DNA of 64,000 nt from Myxococcales bacterium (GCA_002728755.1 PBVT01000016.1:1-64000), one strand, 5' to 3'. Counted from the stretch's first letter, positions 14,827 to 24,080 are shown. Program-made: numbers and translations. The notes: generated by a model from the letters alone, not told the origin.

Positions 14827-16422
14827 ATGAAGTGCCGCTACTTTTCTCTTCTCTTCTTTCTTTCACTTCCGCTGGTGTTGGCCTGCGGTGGTGCCGAAAA
14901 ACAATCGGACATCTCGCTGCTCAAGGATCTGAAGAGCGCTGACTACAGCCTCTATGGTCGCCAGTGCACGGCGCAGAGCCGACAGTTTCAAGCCGATCTG
15001 AAACTACAGAAATACATTCCGCCCCGGTTGAACGTAAACATCCTGAAGGGTGTACCGTCGAAAACCGGAGAGCACGTGCTCCATGAACGGGACCTGGTGA
15101 AGAGCCTCGTCGATGGCTCGACCCGCATGGTTCTTGTTGAGTCCGCCAGTGGTCTTGGAAAAACCAAACTTATTGAAGCGATTCAGGCCCAGACCTGTAA
15201 TCAAATACCCGCGTTTCGCTTCGATCTGAAGTCCACAATTCTGCCGGCCTTAAGGGCCAAATCCAACGACGACCCCAATACAAAGAACGCCGTCTTAAGC
15301 GAAATCGCCCGGCTCACCGGCAAGGATGAATCGGCGAGTGAGATGCGACGGCTTCACGCTGGTCTTGCCAATGGACCATGGCTTCTTCTACTGGACGCCA
15401 TGGACGAAGTCGCCCATTCGGACCGCAACGAGATCGTGCGTGAGATCAACGCCTTGCGCGGTCAATACGGGACCACGATGCGTATCGTGATCTTCTCCAG
15501 ACCTCCCATCTATACCACCGTATTTGGTCTAGGTCCGGTGGATACCTGGTTACAGATCGCTCCACTCACCTGTGTTCAAACAAAGGAACGTATACAGAAA
15601 TATCTGGGACAGGACGCCAACCGCTTCTGGCTGTTCGCGGCCGCCTTTGGTCTCGACCGGACCGTTGAGAGAAATGGGAAATGCCAATACACCTACATGT
15701 CTTCATACCGAGATGTGAATGTGGCCACATCGTTGGCAAAGGCCAGCCTGTTCGACGCGAAACGTGCAGCGATGATCGATCTAACCCAGATCAATCGAGG
15801 TACGATGTATCAGCATTTCGTACGTACAGAGATCCGCGAATTAGCCAATCGGTTGAACTGGTCCTCTGAAGAGGTCCTGAAGATGATTGACCGAATCATC
15901 GTCGAGAAGAAGCCCAAACCTGGTGTGCGAAGCATCCGTTTCACCCTGGATGAATGCGCAAACGCCACACGGATACCGGATAAGAGCCAGGCAAGAAAGC
16001 TCTGTGACCAGCTGTTCCGCAGTCCGTTATTCCGCCGGTTTGGAGAAACGTTCACCACCACATTGAAGAATCAATCCGTTATTGATTATTTCGTGGCTCG
16101 TTGGCTGGACCGGGAAATCGACTGGGGCAAGGATATCAACTGCGACCGCCTGACGGAGCTGACTCCAATTTTTGAATCCAGCGAAGTGGTGAGTTTCCTG
16201 GTTGGACTCGAACATGCCAGTCACTGCGTGCCGAACGTCGTCGCGTCCCTTTGTGAAGCCGGTGTGCATGCCCAGGTCACTATCGATTATCTGGACAAAG
16301 GGCTGCCCTCGGGGATCACGCGTGTTCAGTATCTACAACAAACGGGCAAGCATGCAGACGCGGCCGTGCAAGGATGTATCGATGCAGTCCTGGCCGCGCT
16401 GAAACCCGCGGCTACACCCTGA
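14827..16422 (+). CDS. Predicted lipoprotein with a NACHT-type NTPase domain
   Basis: 531 residues from the ATG at 14827. Residues 1-20 (MKCRYFSLLFFLSLPLVLAC) are a lipoprotein signal peptide with lipobox VLAC, so the mature protein should face the periplasm or outside. Residues about 85-240 form a STAND/NACHT nucleotide-binding domain: Walker A ESASGLGKT (105-113), Walker B LLLLDAMDEV (186-195) matching the NACHT signature, and the sensor-like IVIFSRP (221-226) followed by APLTCVQTKERIQKYL. The C-terminal half is helical, resembling the winged-helix/arm part of STAND proteins; no effector or repeat-sensor domain is obvious. The mature part has about ten Cys besides the lipidated one, fitting an oxidising compartment. 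NACHT proteins normally act in the cytoplasm as ATP switches, so the export signal is anomalous. Alternatively the segment is an uncleaved anchor. Confidence 0.75.
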   Translation: MKCRYFSLLFFLSLPLVLACGGAEKQSDISLLKDLKSADYSLYGRQCTAQSRQFQADLKLQKYIPPRLNVNILKGVPSKTGEHVLHERDLVKSLVDGSTRMVLVESASGLGKTKLIEAIQAQTCNQIPAFRFDLKSTILPALRAKSNDDPNTKNAVLSEIARLTGKDESASEMRRLHAGLANGPWLLLLDAMDEVAHSDRNEIVREINALRGQYGTTMRIVIFSRPPIYTTVFGLGPVDTWLQIAPLTCVQTKERIQKYLGQDANRFWLFAAAFGLDRTVERNGKCQYTYMSSYRDVNVATSLAKASLFDAKRAAMIDLTQINRGTMYQHFVRTEIRELANRLNWSSEEVLKMIDRIIVEKKPKPGVRSIRFTLDECANATRIPDKSQARKLCDQLFRSPLFRRFGETFTTTLKNQSVIDYFVARWLDREIDWGKDINCDRLTELTPIFESSEVVSFLVGLEHASHCVPNVVASLCEAGVHAQVTIDYLDKGLPSGITRVQYLQQTGKHADAAVQGCIDAVLAALKPAATP

Positions 16423-16426
16423 GCAT

Positions 16427-16978
16427 CTAATCCAGATCAGCGGCCAGAGCGACCCGCGTTTCCGGAGCCAGGTCCACCTCAATCTCCAGGCCCGGCATAT
16501 CAATGCCAATATGGGTAGGCGCTATCCCTTCACAAGGGAATTTCAGGTACTGCACGCTTGATAAGCGGTCGGTACCCACCTGCCGATCATCATAGATGGC
16601 ACGTACGATCCGATCGTCAGCACATCGCAGATAGATATGTTGGGGCAGGCCCAGCCATTTCCGTAAGACAATGTCCCGCTGCAAGGGATCATCAATCTCG
16701 ATGAGCAGCGTACAGCCCAGCTCTCCAGATGTACCCAGAAGCTCGTTGTAGGTCGTTAGTTCGTGTTGGATTCCTTCTTCATCCGCGATCTGCTCGATAC
16801 GCATCATCTCCTGAATCTGGTAGCGCATCGTAGCCGCATTCTCGAAAAGGAATGTCAGGTGGCTCCCTAGGTGCACACGCCGGACCGCTTTAATCTTCAG
16901 GATCTCCGCACGAAAGTCGGGACGTTCCTGCTCATACCGTTCATTGTTGACAATCTCTTCGCGTAGTACCAATGGCAT
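16427..16978 (-). CDS. DUF3501 family protein
   Basis: 183 residues from the ATG at 16978, with GGGAGAG upstream; in-frame starts up to 17191 lie inside the preceding gene. The text YEQERPDFRAEILKIKAVRRVHLGSHLTFLFENAATMRYQIQEMMRIEQIADEEGIQHELTTYNELL (quoted here only as the location, residues about 15-80) is characteristic of DUF3501. Key parts are RRVHLG, TMRYQIQEM and R(I/A)E-x-I. The family recurs beside rubrerythrin and (CCG)2 Fe-S oxidoreductases, exactly as here, and is presumed to assist that redox system. Biochemical function is unknown. It is the last gene of the rubrerythrin cluster, 13 bp downstream of the Fe-S gene. Confidence 0.85.
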   Translation of the reverse strand: MPLVLREEIVNNERYEQERPDFRAEILKIKAVRRVHLGSHLTFLFENAATMRYQIQEMMRIEQIADEEGIQHELTTYNELLGTSGELGCTLLIEIDDPLQRDIVLRKWLGLPQHIYLRCADDRIVRAIYDDRQVGTDRLSSVQYLKFPCEGIAPTHIGIDMPGLEIEVDLAPETRVALAADLD

Positions 16979-16991
16979 GAATCTCTCCCGA

Positions 16992-18338
16992 CTAGTCCTC
17001 AGATTTGGCTGGGTTCGGAAATCCGTCCTCTTCGTAGGCCCGTGCCAGTACAGACATCGGGTGCATCGGCTTCCTACCAGCGTGTTGTTCAAATTGTAAC
17101 GCCGCAAGTGGGCAATCCGTAGCCCAGACTTCCGCCTCGTTCTCTTGTAACCCATCAAAGGATTTCTTGCCGATTCGTGCTGACGCTTCAAAGGTCTCTA
17201 CACGCATGGCGTAGGTTCCATTATGGCCACAGCACTCCATGGTCGTCGTCGGCTTTACACCGGGGATCTTGCGCATCAAATCCCGTCCCTTGAAACCCAC
17301 GCGCTGTGCTCGAAGGTGGCAGGGCGTGTGGTAGGCCACGGTCGCTCCCGGACTGCTCTTGAAGTCCGTATTGAATCGCTCTTCCTTTCGCAAGGACCAG
17401 AGATATTCCGACGGATCGGAGACCGCCTCTGCCAATCGCTGCGCTCGCTCTGCGTCCTCCGCATCGACCAGTTCTGGCCATTCGCGTCGCATCATCATGG
17501 AACATGTTGGATTGATGACGACTACGCGTGCCCCCTTTTCAACAAAGGGCATCAATTGATCGAGGTTCGCACGAGCGTTGGCTCGTAATGTTTCCAGATC
17601 GCCGTTCTCCCAGGCGGGCATGCCACAACAATGTAGACCCCGTGTACAGCGAACATCGACCTGGCTTTTTCCCAGCACCTGGACAGTGTCCTTACCGATC
17701 GCTGGTTCGTTATTTTGCACATAACAAGTCTGGAAAAGTACCACCTCACCACCGGGTTCCTCACGAATAAGCCCTTCAGAGTCGGCCCATTTCTCGAAAG
17801 ATGTCGCGGCGAAGTCCGGTAGATTTTTGTCTCGATGGATTCCAAGTATTTTTTCCAGAAACCACCGATGGACACGGCTTCGATTCAAGGTATTGGCCAA
17901 ACCGAGGCTCTTTCGGGCCATGCCCGCCGCCCCATCGGGATTTCCCAAAAACCGTTGTCGACGAGTCAGCCCTTCTTTGCGTACCCGTTGGGCCATGACG
18001 CGATGAACCAGCTTCGGAAAGTCGAGCTGAAATTCATGGTTATCGCTCGGAGTATACGGACATTCCACTTCGCAGAGCTTGCATTGAAAACAAGACTGCA
18101 TGACCGACCCGGTCTCCTCGTCGGTCAACCCCTGCACACGCCCGTCGTATTTGTTGTCGATCAGATCGAAGAGCATCGGGAAGGTGTCGCAGTACTTGAA
18201 GCACATACGACAGCCATGGCAGACCTCAAAAACGCGGGTAACCTCTCCCTTTAAGGCAGCCTTATCCCAATAGATCTCGTCCCCTGGATGGTAGGACAAG
18301 CCATCAGTTGGCAGATACGAAATACGCTCCTCGGCCAT
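16992..18338 (-). CDS. Fe-S oxidoreductase with two 4Fe-4S and two CCG domains (GlpC/HdrD-like)
   Basis: 448 residues, cytoplasmic. Two ferredoxin-type clusters are bound by C40-C43-C46-C50 (CHGCRMCFKYC) and C83-C86-C89-C93 (CFQCKLCEVEC). Two cysteine-rich CCG domains follow: FQTCYVQNNE...HCCGMP at about 205-240 and AYHTPCHLRAQ...MECCGHNG at about 330-370. This layout is that of the heterodisulfide reductase D / anaerobic glycerol-3-phosphate dehydrogenase C group, which passes electrons between quinone or ferredoxin partners and a substrate. Its position between rubrerythrin and DUF3501 suggests it feeds electrons into peroxide reduction (inference). Shine-Dalgarno AGGAAC. Confidence 0.9.
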   Translation of the reverse strand: MAEERISYLPTDGLSYHPGDEIYWDKAALKGEVTRVFEVCHGCRMCFKYCDTFPMLFDLIDNKYDGRVQGLTDEETGSVMQSCFQCKLCEVECPYTPSDNHEFQLDFPKLVHRVMAQRVRKEGLTRRQRFLGNPDGAAGMARKSLGLANTLNRSRVHRWFLEKILGIHRDKNLPDFAATSFEKWADSEGLIREEPGGEVVLFQTCYVQNNEPAIGKDTVQVLGKSQVDVRCTRGLHCCGMPAWENGDLETLRANARANLDQLMPFVEKGARVVVINPTCSMMMRREWPELVDAEDAERAQRLAEAVSDPSEYLWSLRKEERFNTDFKSSPGATVAYHTPCHLRAQRVGFKGRDLMRKIPGVKPTTTMECCGHNGTYAMRVETFEASARIGKKSFDGLQENEAEVWATDCPLAALQFEQHAGRKPMHPMSVLARAYEEDGFPNPAKSED

Positions 18339-18436
18339 TCGTCTGGGTTCCTTTCCGTGCTAAATAAGAGCAAAAACGCAAAGGTCCGCAGTCATAGACC
18401 CCGGACCCTCGCATTATGCAATAAACGATTTCTTTC

Positions 18437-18856
18437 TTAGAAAGACTCGTCCAATAGCTGCTGGAATCGACCAGCGTGAGATTTTTCAGCTTTCGCGAGA
18501 GTCTCAAACCAATCCGCGATCTCGCCAAAGCCCTCTTCACGAGCAGCCCGCGCCATACCTGGATACATATCCGTGTACTCGTGGGTCTCGCCAGCTACGG
18601 CTGCGGCCAGATTCTCTTCTGTGCTACCGATGGGTAGTCCAGTCGCAGGGTCGCCAACCTTGGAAAGGTAGGCCAGATGACCATGGGCATGTCCGGTCTC
18701 GCCTTCCGCTGTCTGACGGAAATTACCTGCGATGTCGGGATATCCTTCTACATCCGCCTGCTTGGCGAAATAGAGATAACGGCGGTTCGCCTGGGATTCG
18801 CCAGCAAACGCGGCCTTCAAATTATCGTGGGTTCGTGTGCCATTCAAATCAGACAT
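18437..18856 (-). CDS. Rubrerythrin-family diiron protein without rubredoxin domain
   Basis: 139 residues forming a ferritin-like four-helix bundle. Diiron ligand candidates are E20 (FAGES), E53 and H56 ([10 protein letters not shown]), E90 or E93 (AGETHEY), and E124 with H127 (AEKSHAGRF). These follow the rubrerythrin pattern of ExxH motifs. The C-terminal rubredoxin domain (CxxC...CxxC) found in classical rubrerythrin is absent, so another protein must supply electrons; the adjacent Fe-S oxidoreductase is the obvious candidate. Role: reduction of hydrogen peroxide in the cytoplasm. First gene of the rubrerythrin, Fe-S oxidoreductase, DUF3501 operon, with TAGGAG / AGGAAC ahead of the ATG. 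Confidence 0.93.
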   Translation of the reverse strand: MSDLNGTRTHDNLKAAFAGESQANRRYLYFAKQADVEGYPDIAGNFRQTAEGETGHAHGHLAYLSKVGDPATGLPIGSTEENLAAAVAGETHEYTDMYPGMARAAREEGFGEIADWFETLAKAEKSHAGRFQQLLDESF

Positions 18857-18953
18857 GTTCCTAAACTCCTAGATACGTCCAGCATTCGGGTAAATACGGT
18901 GATGTCAGTGGTACCAGGTTTTCCCCGGTATCGTTACTCATCAGGCGGACCAC

Positions 18954-18980
18954 ATTATGTATAAATACCGATTGGGTCAA
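18954..18980 (-). promoter_or_regulatory. Candidate promoter of the rubrerythrin operon
   Basis: On the minus strand TTGACC (18980-18975) and CATAAT (18959-18954), 15-nt spacer. Both boxes are close to consensus but the spacer is short, which often marks a promoter needing an activator. About 90 nt of leader precede the ATG at 18856. Confidence 0.35.
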
Positions 18981-19058
18981 CTCGAAAACCGCGCTTGCCA
19001 GTAACCACTCAGGAAGGTAACCAGAGTACATATCGTCTGGCCTCCAACGGAGTGAATT

Positions 19059-19655
19059 ATGGCACGAACACCTTCCACAATGCTGCTTCCCCTTGGGAGC
19101 AAGGCCCCTGACTTCCAACTGCTTGATGTTATAGACAATTCTCAGTGTTCCCTGGTGGACTTCTCCGACCGGCATGCGCTGCTTATCATGTTCATCTGCA
19201 ACCATTGCCCCTTCGTGATTCATGTACGGGAGGAATTCAGCCGACTCGGACGTGACTATGGAGATACAGGTCTTGGCATTATCGCCATCAATTCCAACGA
19301 TGTGGCCAATTACCCAGATGACAGCCCCGATAAGATGCGTGAACTTGCCGTCGAGGAAGGCTGGAACTTCCCCTATCTCTTCGATGAAGACCAGTCCGTA
19401 GCCAAGGCCTACCAGGCGGCATGTACGCCTGACTTTTTCCTCTTCGATGGAGACCAGCAACTGGTATACCGTGGCCAGCTGGACGGTAGTCGCCCAGGAA
19501 ACGACGTTCCGGTGGACGGAACGGATTTACGAGCCGCGATCGACGCGGTACTGAGCGGAGCATCAATTCCAGATCCGCAGGTGCCAAGCCTTGGCTGTAA
19601 TATCAAGTGGAAACCAGGCAATGAGCCCGACTTCTGGACCCAGTCCTTGTCCTGA
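19059..19655 (+). CDS. Thioredoxin-fold / AhpC-TSA-like protein (CNHCPFV motif)
   Basis: 198 residues, no signal peptide. The peroxiredoxin/redoxin fold starts at LPLGSKAPDFQLLDV. The active-site segment is MFICNHCPFVIHV, with a CxxC (CNHC) followed by Pro-Phe, the hallmark of a widespread family of stand-alone thioredoxin-like proteins. GIIAINSNDVANYPDDSP, FPYLFDEDQSVAKAYQAACTPDFFLFD (cis-Pro region TPDFF) and LVYRGQLDGSRPGN complete the signature. It probably acts as a cytoplasmic thiol oxidoreductase or peroxidase. It is divergent from the rubrerythrin operon and 105 bp upstream of the Rieske-glutamate synthase gene. GGAG precedes the ATG. Confidence 0.88.
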   Translation: MARTPSTMLLPLGSKAPDFQLLDVIDNSQCSLVDFSDRHALLIMFICNHCPFVIHVREEFSRLGRDYGDTGLGIIAINSNDVANYPDDSPDKMRELAVEEGWNFPYLFDEDQSVAKAYQAACTPDFFLFDGDQQLVYRGQLDGSRPGNDVPVDGTDLRAAIDAVLSGASIPDPQVPSLGCNIKWKPGNEPDFWTQSLS

Positions 19656-19760
19656 CATCGCGGCGTACCAACCACGGAAACATACGCCACTCGCCAGAAT
19701 GTGAGAGCAACGGTACACTGACGAATACGGGAGACCAAATTTGGGTCAGGAGGATGTACC

Positions 19761-21368
19761 ATGAAACAAGTTGCCATTGGTTCCTGGGATGCTTTGGAAG
19801 ACCGCGTCCCAACGTATGCGCTGGTATCCAACGTAGATCTTGTTGTCATCCGCTGGGATGATCAGATCTCTGTTCTCTATGGGCGCTGCCATCATCGAGG
19901 GGCCCTCTTAGCCGACGGTACCATCGAGGGCGAGAACCTGCTCTGCGGTGTTCACGGATGGGACTATCGCTACCAGACAGGGATCAGCGAGTATAATAAC
20001 GACGAAGCGCTGGACCGATTTCATGCCTGGGTTGAAGACGGTACCGTCTATGTCGACGCAGACGAGATCGCAGCCTGGGAGACGGACCATCCACAACCCT
20101 ACCATCGGGATGAATATCTGGGCACATATGCCGATGTACACGGCGCCGAGGAAGAGCCGCATACCAAGGTTATCCATGAGCTCGCGGCCCATGGGCTGTC
20201 TCGAACCGGACATCACGGGCCGAGCGCCGCGATGGGTATCCCTGCTCCAGAGCTACCACGCTGGGATGACATTCAGTTCGTGACCGGCCAGCTCGCAACC
20301 CTTCCCCTGCTAGAAGACGAACCCGTCGACACAAAGCTTGTGATCGGAAAGAACGCCAAACGCCCCCTCGTGCTGGAGATCCCACTCTTTGTCTCCGATA
20401 TGAGTTTTGGTTCCCTCTCCTACGAGTCGAAAGTGGCTCTGGCTCTGGGCGCCGAGCGTGCAGGCACGGGGATCTGTTCTGGTGAAGGCGGCATGTTGCC
20501 CGATGAGCAGGAGGCTTGTAGTCGCTATTTCTACGAACTGGCGTCGGGCCGGTTCGGATTCTCCATGGACAAATTATCCAAAGTACAGGCTTTCCACTTC
20601 AAGGGTGGGCAGGGAGCCAAGACCGGTACAGGCGGACACCTACCCGGACATAAGGTTACCCCGGAGATCGCTGCCGTCCGTGGTCTTAATGTAGGACAGA
20701 CAGCCATCTCCCCTCCACGCTTTCCCGATTGGGACAGCCTGGAACCCTACCGTGAATTTACACAGGCGGTTCGGGAGGCTACGGGCGGTATCCCCGTCGG
20801 ATTCAAGTTGTCTGCCCAGCATATAGAGAAAGACATCGACGCAGCCATCGACATCGGCGCCGACTACATCATCCTCGACGGACGAGGCGGTGGCACCGGA
20901 TCGGCCCCCCTGCTCTTCCGTAACCATATCTCCGTTCCTACGATACCGGCTCTGGCTCGAGCGCGCCGACATCTGGACGCCTGTGGGCAGGATGGAATTA
21001 CCCTGATCATTACCGGGGGATTACGTAGCGCAGCGGACTTTGCCAAAGCCATGGCACTCGGCGCAGACGGTGTCGCCATCGCCAACTCGGCCATCCAGGC
21101 CATCGGTTGTCTCGCTATGCGCGCCTGCCACACTAATAATTGCCCGGTGGGGATCGCGACCCAGAAAGAGCATCTACGCAAACGACTCGACATTGAACTC
21201 TCTGCACAACGCCTGGAGCGGTATCTTACCTCAACTGTCGAGCTGATGACTGTCATGGCCCGCTCCTGCGGCCATACAAAGTTGAGCGACTTCACCGAGA
21301 CCGACCTGGTGACCTGGCGACGCGATATGTCGGACCTGTCCGGTGTGCGATACGTCGGTGTCGGCTGA
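19761..21368 (+). CDS. Rieske 2Fe-2S domain fused to glutamate-synthase-like FMN domain
   Basis: 535 residues. The N-terminal ~105 residues are a Rieske ferredoxin: ligands C43 and H45 (CHHRGALLADG) and C62 and H65 (CGVHGWDY). From about residue 165 the protein is a GltB-type TIM barrel binding FMN: PLFVSDMSFGSLSYESKVALALGAE, GICSGEGGM, KGGQGAKTGTGGHLPG, SPPRFPDWDSLE, ILDGRGGGTGSAP and the Cys segment ACHTNNCPVGIATQ. No glutaminase domain is present. Such stand-alone FMN domains use ferredoxin-like electron input; here the Rieske unit is built in. Substrate is uncertain: glutamate synthesis is possible but not shown. AGGAGG lies just upstream of the start. Part of a redox gene group with the thioredoxin-like protein. 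Confidence 0.9.
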   Translation: MKQVAIGSWDALEDRVPTYALVSNVDLVVIRWDDQISVLYGRCHHRGALLADGTIEGENLLCGVHGWDYRYQTGISEYNNDEALDRFHAWVEDGTVYVDADEIAAWETDHPQPYHRDEYLGTYADVHGAEEEPHTKVIHELAAHGLSRTGHHGPSAAMGIPAPELPRWDDIQFVTGQLATLPLLEDEPVDTKLVIGKNAKRPLVLEIPLFVSDMSFGSLSYESKVALALGAERAGTGICSGEGGMLPDEQEACSRYFYELASGRFGFSMDKLSKVQAFHFKGGQGAKTGTGGHLPGHKVTPEIAAVRGLNVGQTAISPPRFPDWDSLEPYREFTQAVREATGGIPVGFKLSAQHIEKDIDAAIDIGADYIILDGRGGGTGSAPLLFRNHISVPTIPALARARRHLDACGQDGITLIITGGLRSAADFAKAMALGADGVAIANSAIQAIGCLAMRACHTNNCPVGIATQKEHLRKRLDIELSAQRLERYLTSTVELMTVMARSCGHTKLSDFTETDLVTWRRDMSDLSGVRYVGVG

Positions 21369-21395
21369 ACCTCTTCCCCATATAAGGAATACAGC

Positions 21396-24080
21396 ATGAA
21401 CAGAATGGTCTGGCGCACCGCCCGATTCATACTCCCCATTGGGCTCGTAGTTCTTCTCCTCTGCGGTCCCTTCACTTCGACGTCTACCTACGCGCTTGTG
21501 CTTGGTGAAACCAACGCATCGGATGACAGGATCGCGTTTACAGAAAATCGAAATCAATGGGCGGACAAAAGCCATTTCAAGTTCTGGGATCATCATCAGA
21601 CAGTCTCCCTCCTCTCCGATCGGCTTCTATTCCATAGCTTCCGTTCGAAAACCGAAACACCAGTCGTAGGTCTACATTTCGAAGATGCCACCCAACACAC
21701 CACCGTGCATGGATTGGAACGTCGCCCGGAGGCTTTCCACTTTCTGATTGGAAACGATCCGGACCGCTGGCAACGACACGTTCCTCGTTTTGACGTGGTC
21801 CAATACCGCGAGGTTGGCCCCGGCATCGACATCTTCGTGCATGAACGAGACCAACAACTGGCCTACGACTTACGGGTTCGCGATCTGTCGAGCCTGTCTG
21901 ACTTCTCGATTCGCTGCCAGGGAACAAGCCACATAGAGCTCGACGCAGACGGTGGTATGCTGCTGCGCACCTCGATAGGGACTCTTCGCCAGACAGCCCC
22001 ACGGGCCTGGCAGATCGACCGAGACGGCACCCGGCTTCCTGTCCAGGCTCGCTTCGTGCTCCACGATGAACTGCGATTCGGCTTTGAAGTGGTGAACGCA
22101 CAACCGGATCTGGAGCTCATCATCGATCCGACCCTCTACTGGACAACCTTTGTGGGTGGAAGTGGCATCGACATCAGCCATGACATCGCGTTCACAGACG
22201 ACGGCAGCAACGATCTGATTATCGTGGGTGAAACCGCATTGGCGGGCGAATTACCCGGCGACTTCCCTGGTACGGGGAGCGTCTACCAGAGCACCCCCGG
22301 CGGCACGACCGACGCCTTCATCGCTCGCCTCGCTGGCAACGGTCAGAGCCTCGTCTATGCCACCTTTCTTGGAGGAACGGGGATCGACAAAGCGACAGAG
22401 GTAGACATCCTCTCTACTGGAACAACCCGCATCGCCGTCGCGGGAACAACCGAAAAAGTAGCGGACGCTAGCAACGATTTCCCCACTTCATCGACAGCAT
22501 TTCAGAGCCAATTCAGCCAGGGTAGCCCAAACGATGGATTTGTGGCCGAACTCTCCATCGATGGAACACAGCTGTATTACGGCACCTTTTTCGGTGGAAA
22601 TGGTGACGACATCATCTATGGGATGGAGTATGCAGCGGACGAGAGTGGCGATATTCTCATCGCAGGAATGACGCGCCGCCTATTCGGCCCTATGCCATCG
22701 TTTCCCACCACCGAAAACGCGTACCAGGCGCAGCATAACGCGGGGGCGGTTCGCGATGGATTCATCGCGCGTATCAAGACCTCCGAATCGGGCTTGGCGT
22801 TTTCCACCTATTTCGGGGGTAATGGTGACGATATTATCTACGCCATGACCCAGGCCCTCGACGGTTCGGGTGATATCTACGTCGGGGGTGAGACCGGTTT
22901 GATCCTTACAGCCCCGAGCTCCTTTCCCATAACGGAAGGGGCCGTTCAGCCCACCTTCAGCGGTGACAGCGGCACCGACGGTTTCGTAGCTCGACTCGTA
23001 CCCGACGGAAGCGACATCGTCTTTTCCACCTTTCTGGGAGGTAACGACGACGACCGTGTTCTCGATCTGGCCGCCGTCGATGATGGGACAGGGGCCGTCG
23101 TCGTCACCGGTAACGCCGGATTTGTGGTGGGCACTACAACCGCATTTCCTACCACGGAGGACGTCTATTCCAACACCTCCAGTGGAGGGCCCAACGACAT
23201 CTTCCTTCTCCGTTTAACCCATGACGGAACCATCCTCGTATTTTCCACTTTCATTGGTGGCAGTGGGCCAGAAGGACGCACCAATCTGGAGTTGGCCATC
23301 GGGCCCAGCGGAAAGATCCTTCTGACGGGTGATTCTTCATCCGCAGACTTTCCTACCACCGAAGACGCCTGGTTTACGGGGGCGATCTCTGGCCTTTGCC
23401 CGGATCCTACCGGTGCGGTCAACCCCTGCTCCGACGCCTTCGTGCTCGTGATGGATCCGGTCGGCTCGAATCTACTCTTCAGCTCTTTATTAGGGGGCGC
23501 ATCGGGTTCGTACGATGTCGGCCGTTCCATTCGGGTGCATGGTGAAGAAGCCGTTGTCGTAGGAACAACCGCGGCTGCCGATTTCCTGGCAGAAACGACA
23601 ACGCCACAGATTGGACCGACCGCGTCGTTTGATGGATTTATTCTCAGCTTCAATCTGGGCGATGTTCCCCTGCCCGAAGAGGACCTGGGCGGTGGGGACG
23701 ATGACGCTGGTTTGTCGGATACGGGCACACCAGATTCGGGGACCACCGATGAGGGCAGCACCGATGTCCCAGTCGCGGATGAAGGACCAGGCGAGGACAG
23801 CATACCCGGGGATGAAACGTCGACGCCGGACACCACACCAACCGATGACTTTGGTGGTGAAGGAACGAGCGACGCATCGACGGAAACAACAACCGCGCCC
23901 GACACCAGTTCAGACACGGCAAGCGATAGCGGCCCGGTAGATAGCCCCCCCGAAACGGATTCCGGAGGCTGCGGTTGTCAGCTCCATAAAACCGAGACAA
24001 TACCACCTTCGATCCTCTGGATTCTGGGGTTGGTCAGTCTGTGGTTTTTCGTCCGCCGACGGGACACTCCAATGGCGTAA
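21396..24080 (+). CDS. SBBP-repeat beta-propeller surface protein with MYXO-CTERM-like tail
   Basis: 894 residues. A Sec signal peptide (FILPIGLVVLLLCGPFTSTSTYA) precedes an N-terminal domain (about 45-245; FTENRNQWADKSHFKFW..., GPGIDIFVHERDQQLAYDL, LIIDPTLYWTTFVGG) known to come before SBBP repeats. Then follow about nine SBBP blades of the form FSTFLGGxxxD, with TTFVGGSGID, ATFLGGTGID, GTFFGGNGDD, STYFGGNGDD, STFLGGNDDD, STFIGGSGPE. The C-terminus has a long Asp/Thr/Ser/Glu-rich linker, a Cys pair (GGCGCQ), one transmembrane helix (SILWILGLVSLWFFV) and RRR: the plan of MYXO-CTERM sorting signals. Predicted to be displayed on the cell surface. It starts the surface-protein island, 27 bp after the Rieske fusion gene. 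Confidence 0.88.
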   Translation: MNRMVWRTARFILPIGLVVLLLCGPFTSTSTYALVLGETNASDDRIAFTENRNQWADKSHFKFWDHHQTVSLLSDRLLFHSFRSKTETPVVGLHFEDATQHTTVHGLERRPEAFHFLIGNDPDRWQRHVPRFDVVQYREVGPGIDIFVHERDQQLAYDLRVRDLSSLSDFSIRCQGTSHIELDADGGMLLRTSIGTLRQTAPRAWQIDRDGTRLPVQARFVLHDELRFGFEVVNAQPDLELIIDPTLYWTTFVGGSGIDISHDIAFTDDGSNDLIIVGETALAGELPGDFPGTGSVYQSTPGGTTDAFIARLAGNGQSLVYATFLGGTGIDKATEVDILSTGTTRIAVAGTTEKVADASNDFPTSSTAFQSQFSQGSPNDGFVAELSIDGTQLYYGTFFGGNGDDIIYGMEYAADESGDILIAGMTRRLFGPMPSFPTTENAYQAQHNAGAVRDGFIARIKTSESGLAFSTYFGGNGDDIIYAMTQALDGSGDIYVGGETGLILTAPSSFPITEGAVQPTFSGDSGTDGFVARLVPDGSDIVFSTFLGGNDDDRVLDLAAVDDGTGAVVVTGNAGFVVGTTTAFPTTEDVYSNTSSGGPNDIFLLRLTHDGTILVFSTFIGGSGPEGRTNLELAIGPSGKILLTGDSSSADFPTTEDAWFTGAISGLCPDPTGAVNPCSDAFVLVMDPVGSNLLFSSLLGGASGSYDVGRSIRVHGEEAVVVGTTAAADFLAETTTPQIGPTASFDGFILSFNLGDVPLPEEDLGGGDDDAGLSDTGTPDSGTTDEGSTDVPVADEGPGEDSIPGDETSTPDTTPTDDFGGEGTSDASTETTTAPDTSSDTASDSGPVDSPPETDSGGCGCQLHKTETIPPSILWILGLVSLWFFVRRRDTPMA

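Noticed and set aside
20864-22101. Minus-strand frames of 174-203 codons (20864-21475 and 21577-22101)
   Set aside because: Antisense shadows of the Rieske-glutamate synthase fusion and the SBBP protein, low-complexity Arg/Ser-rich translations.
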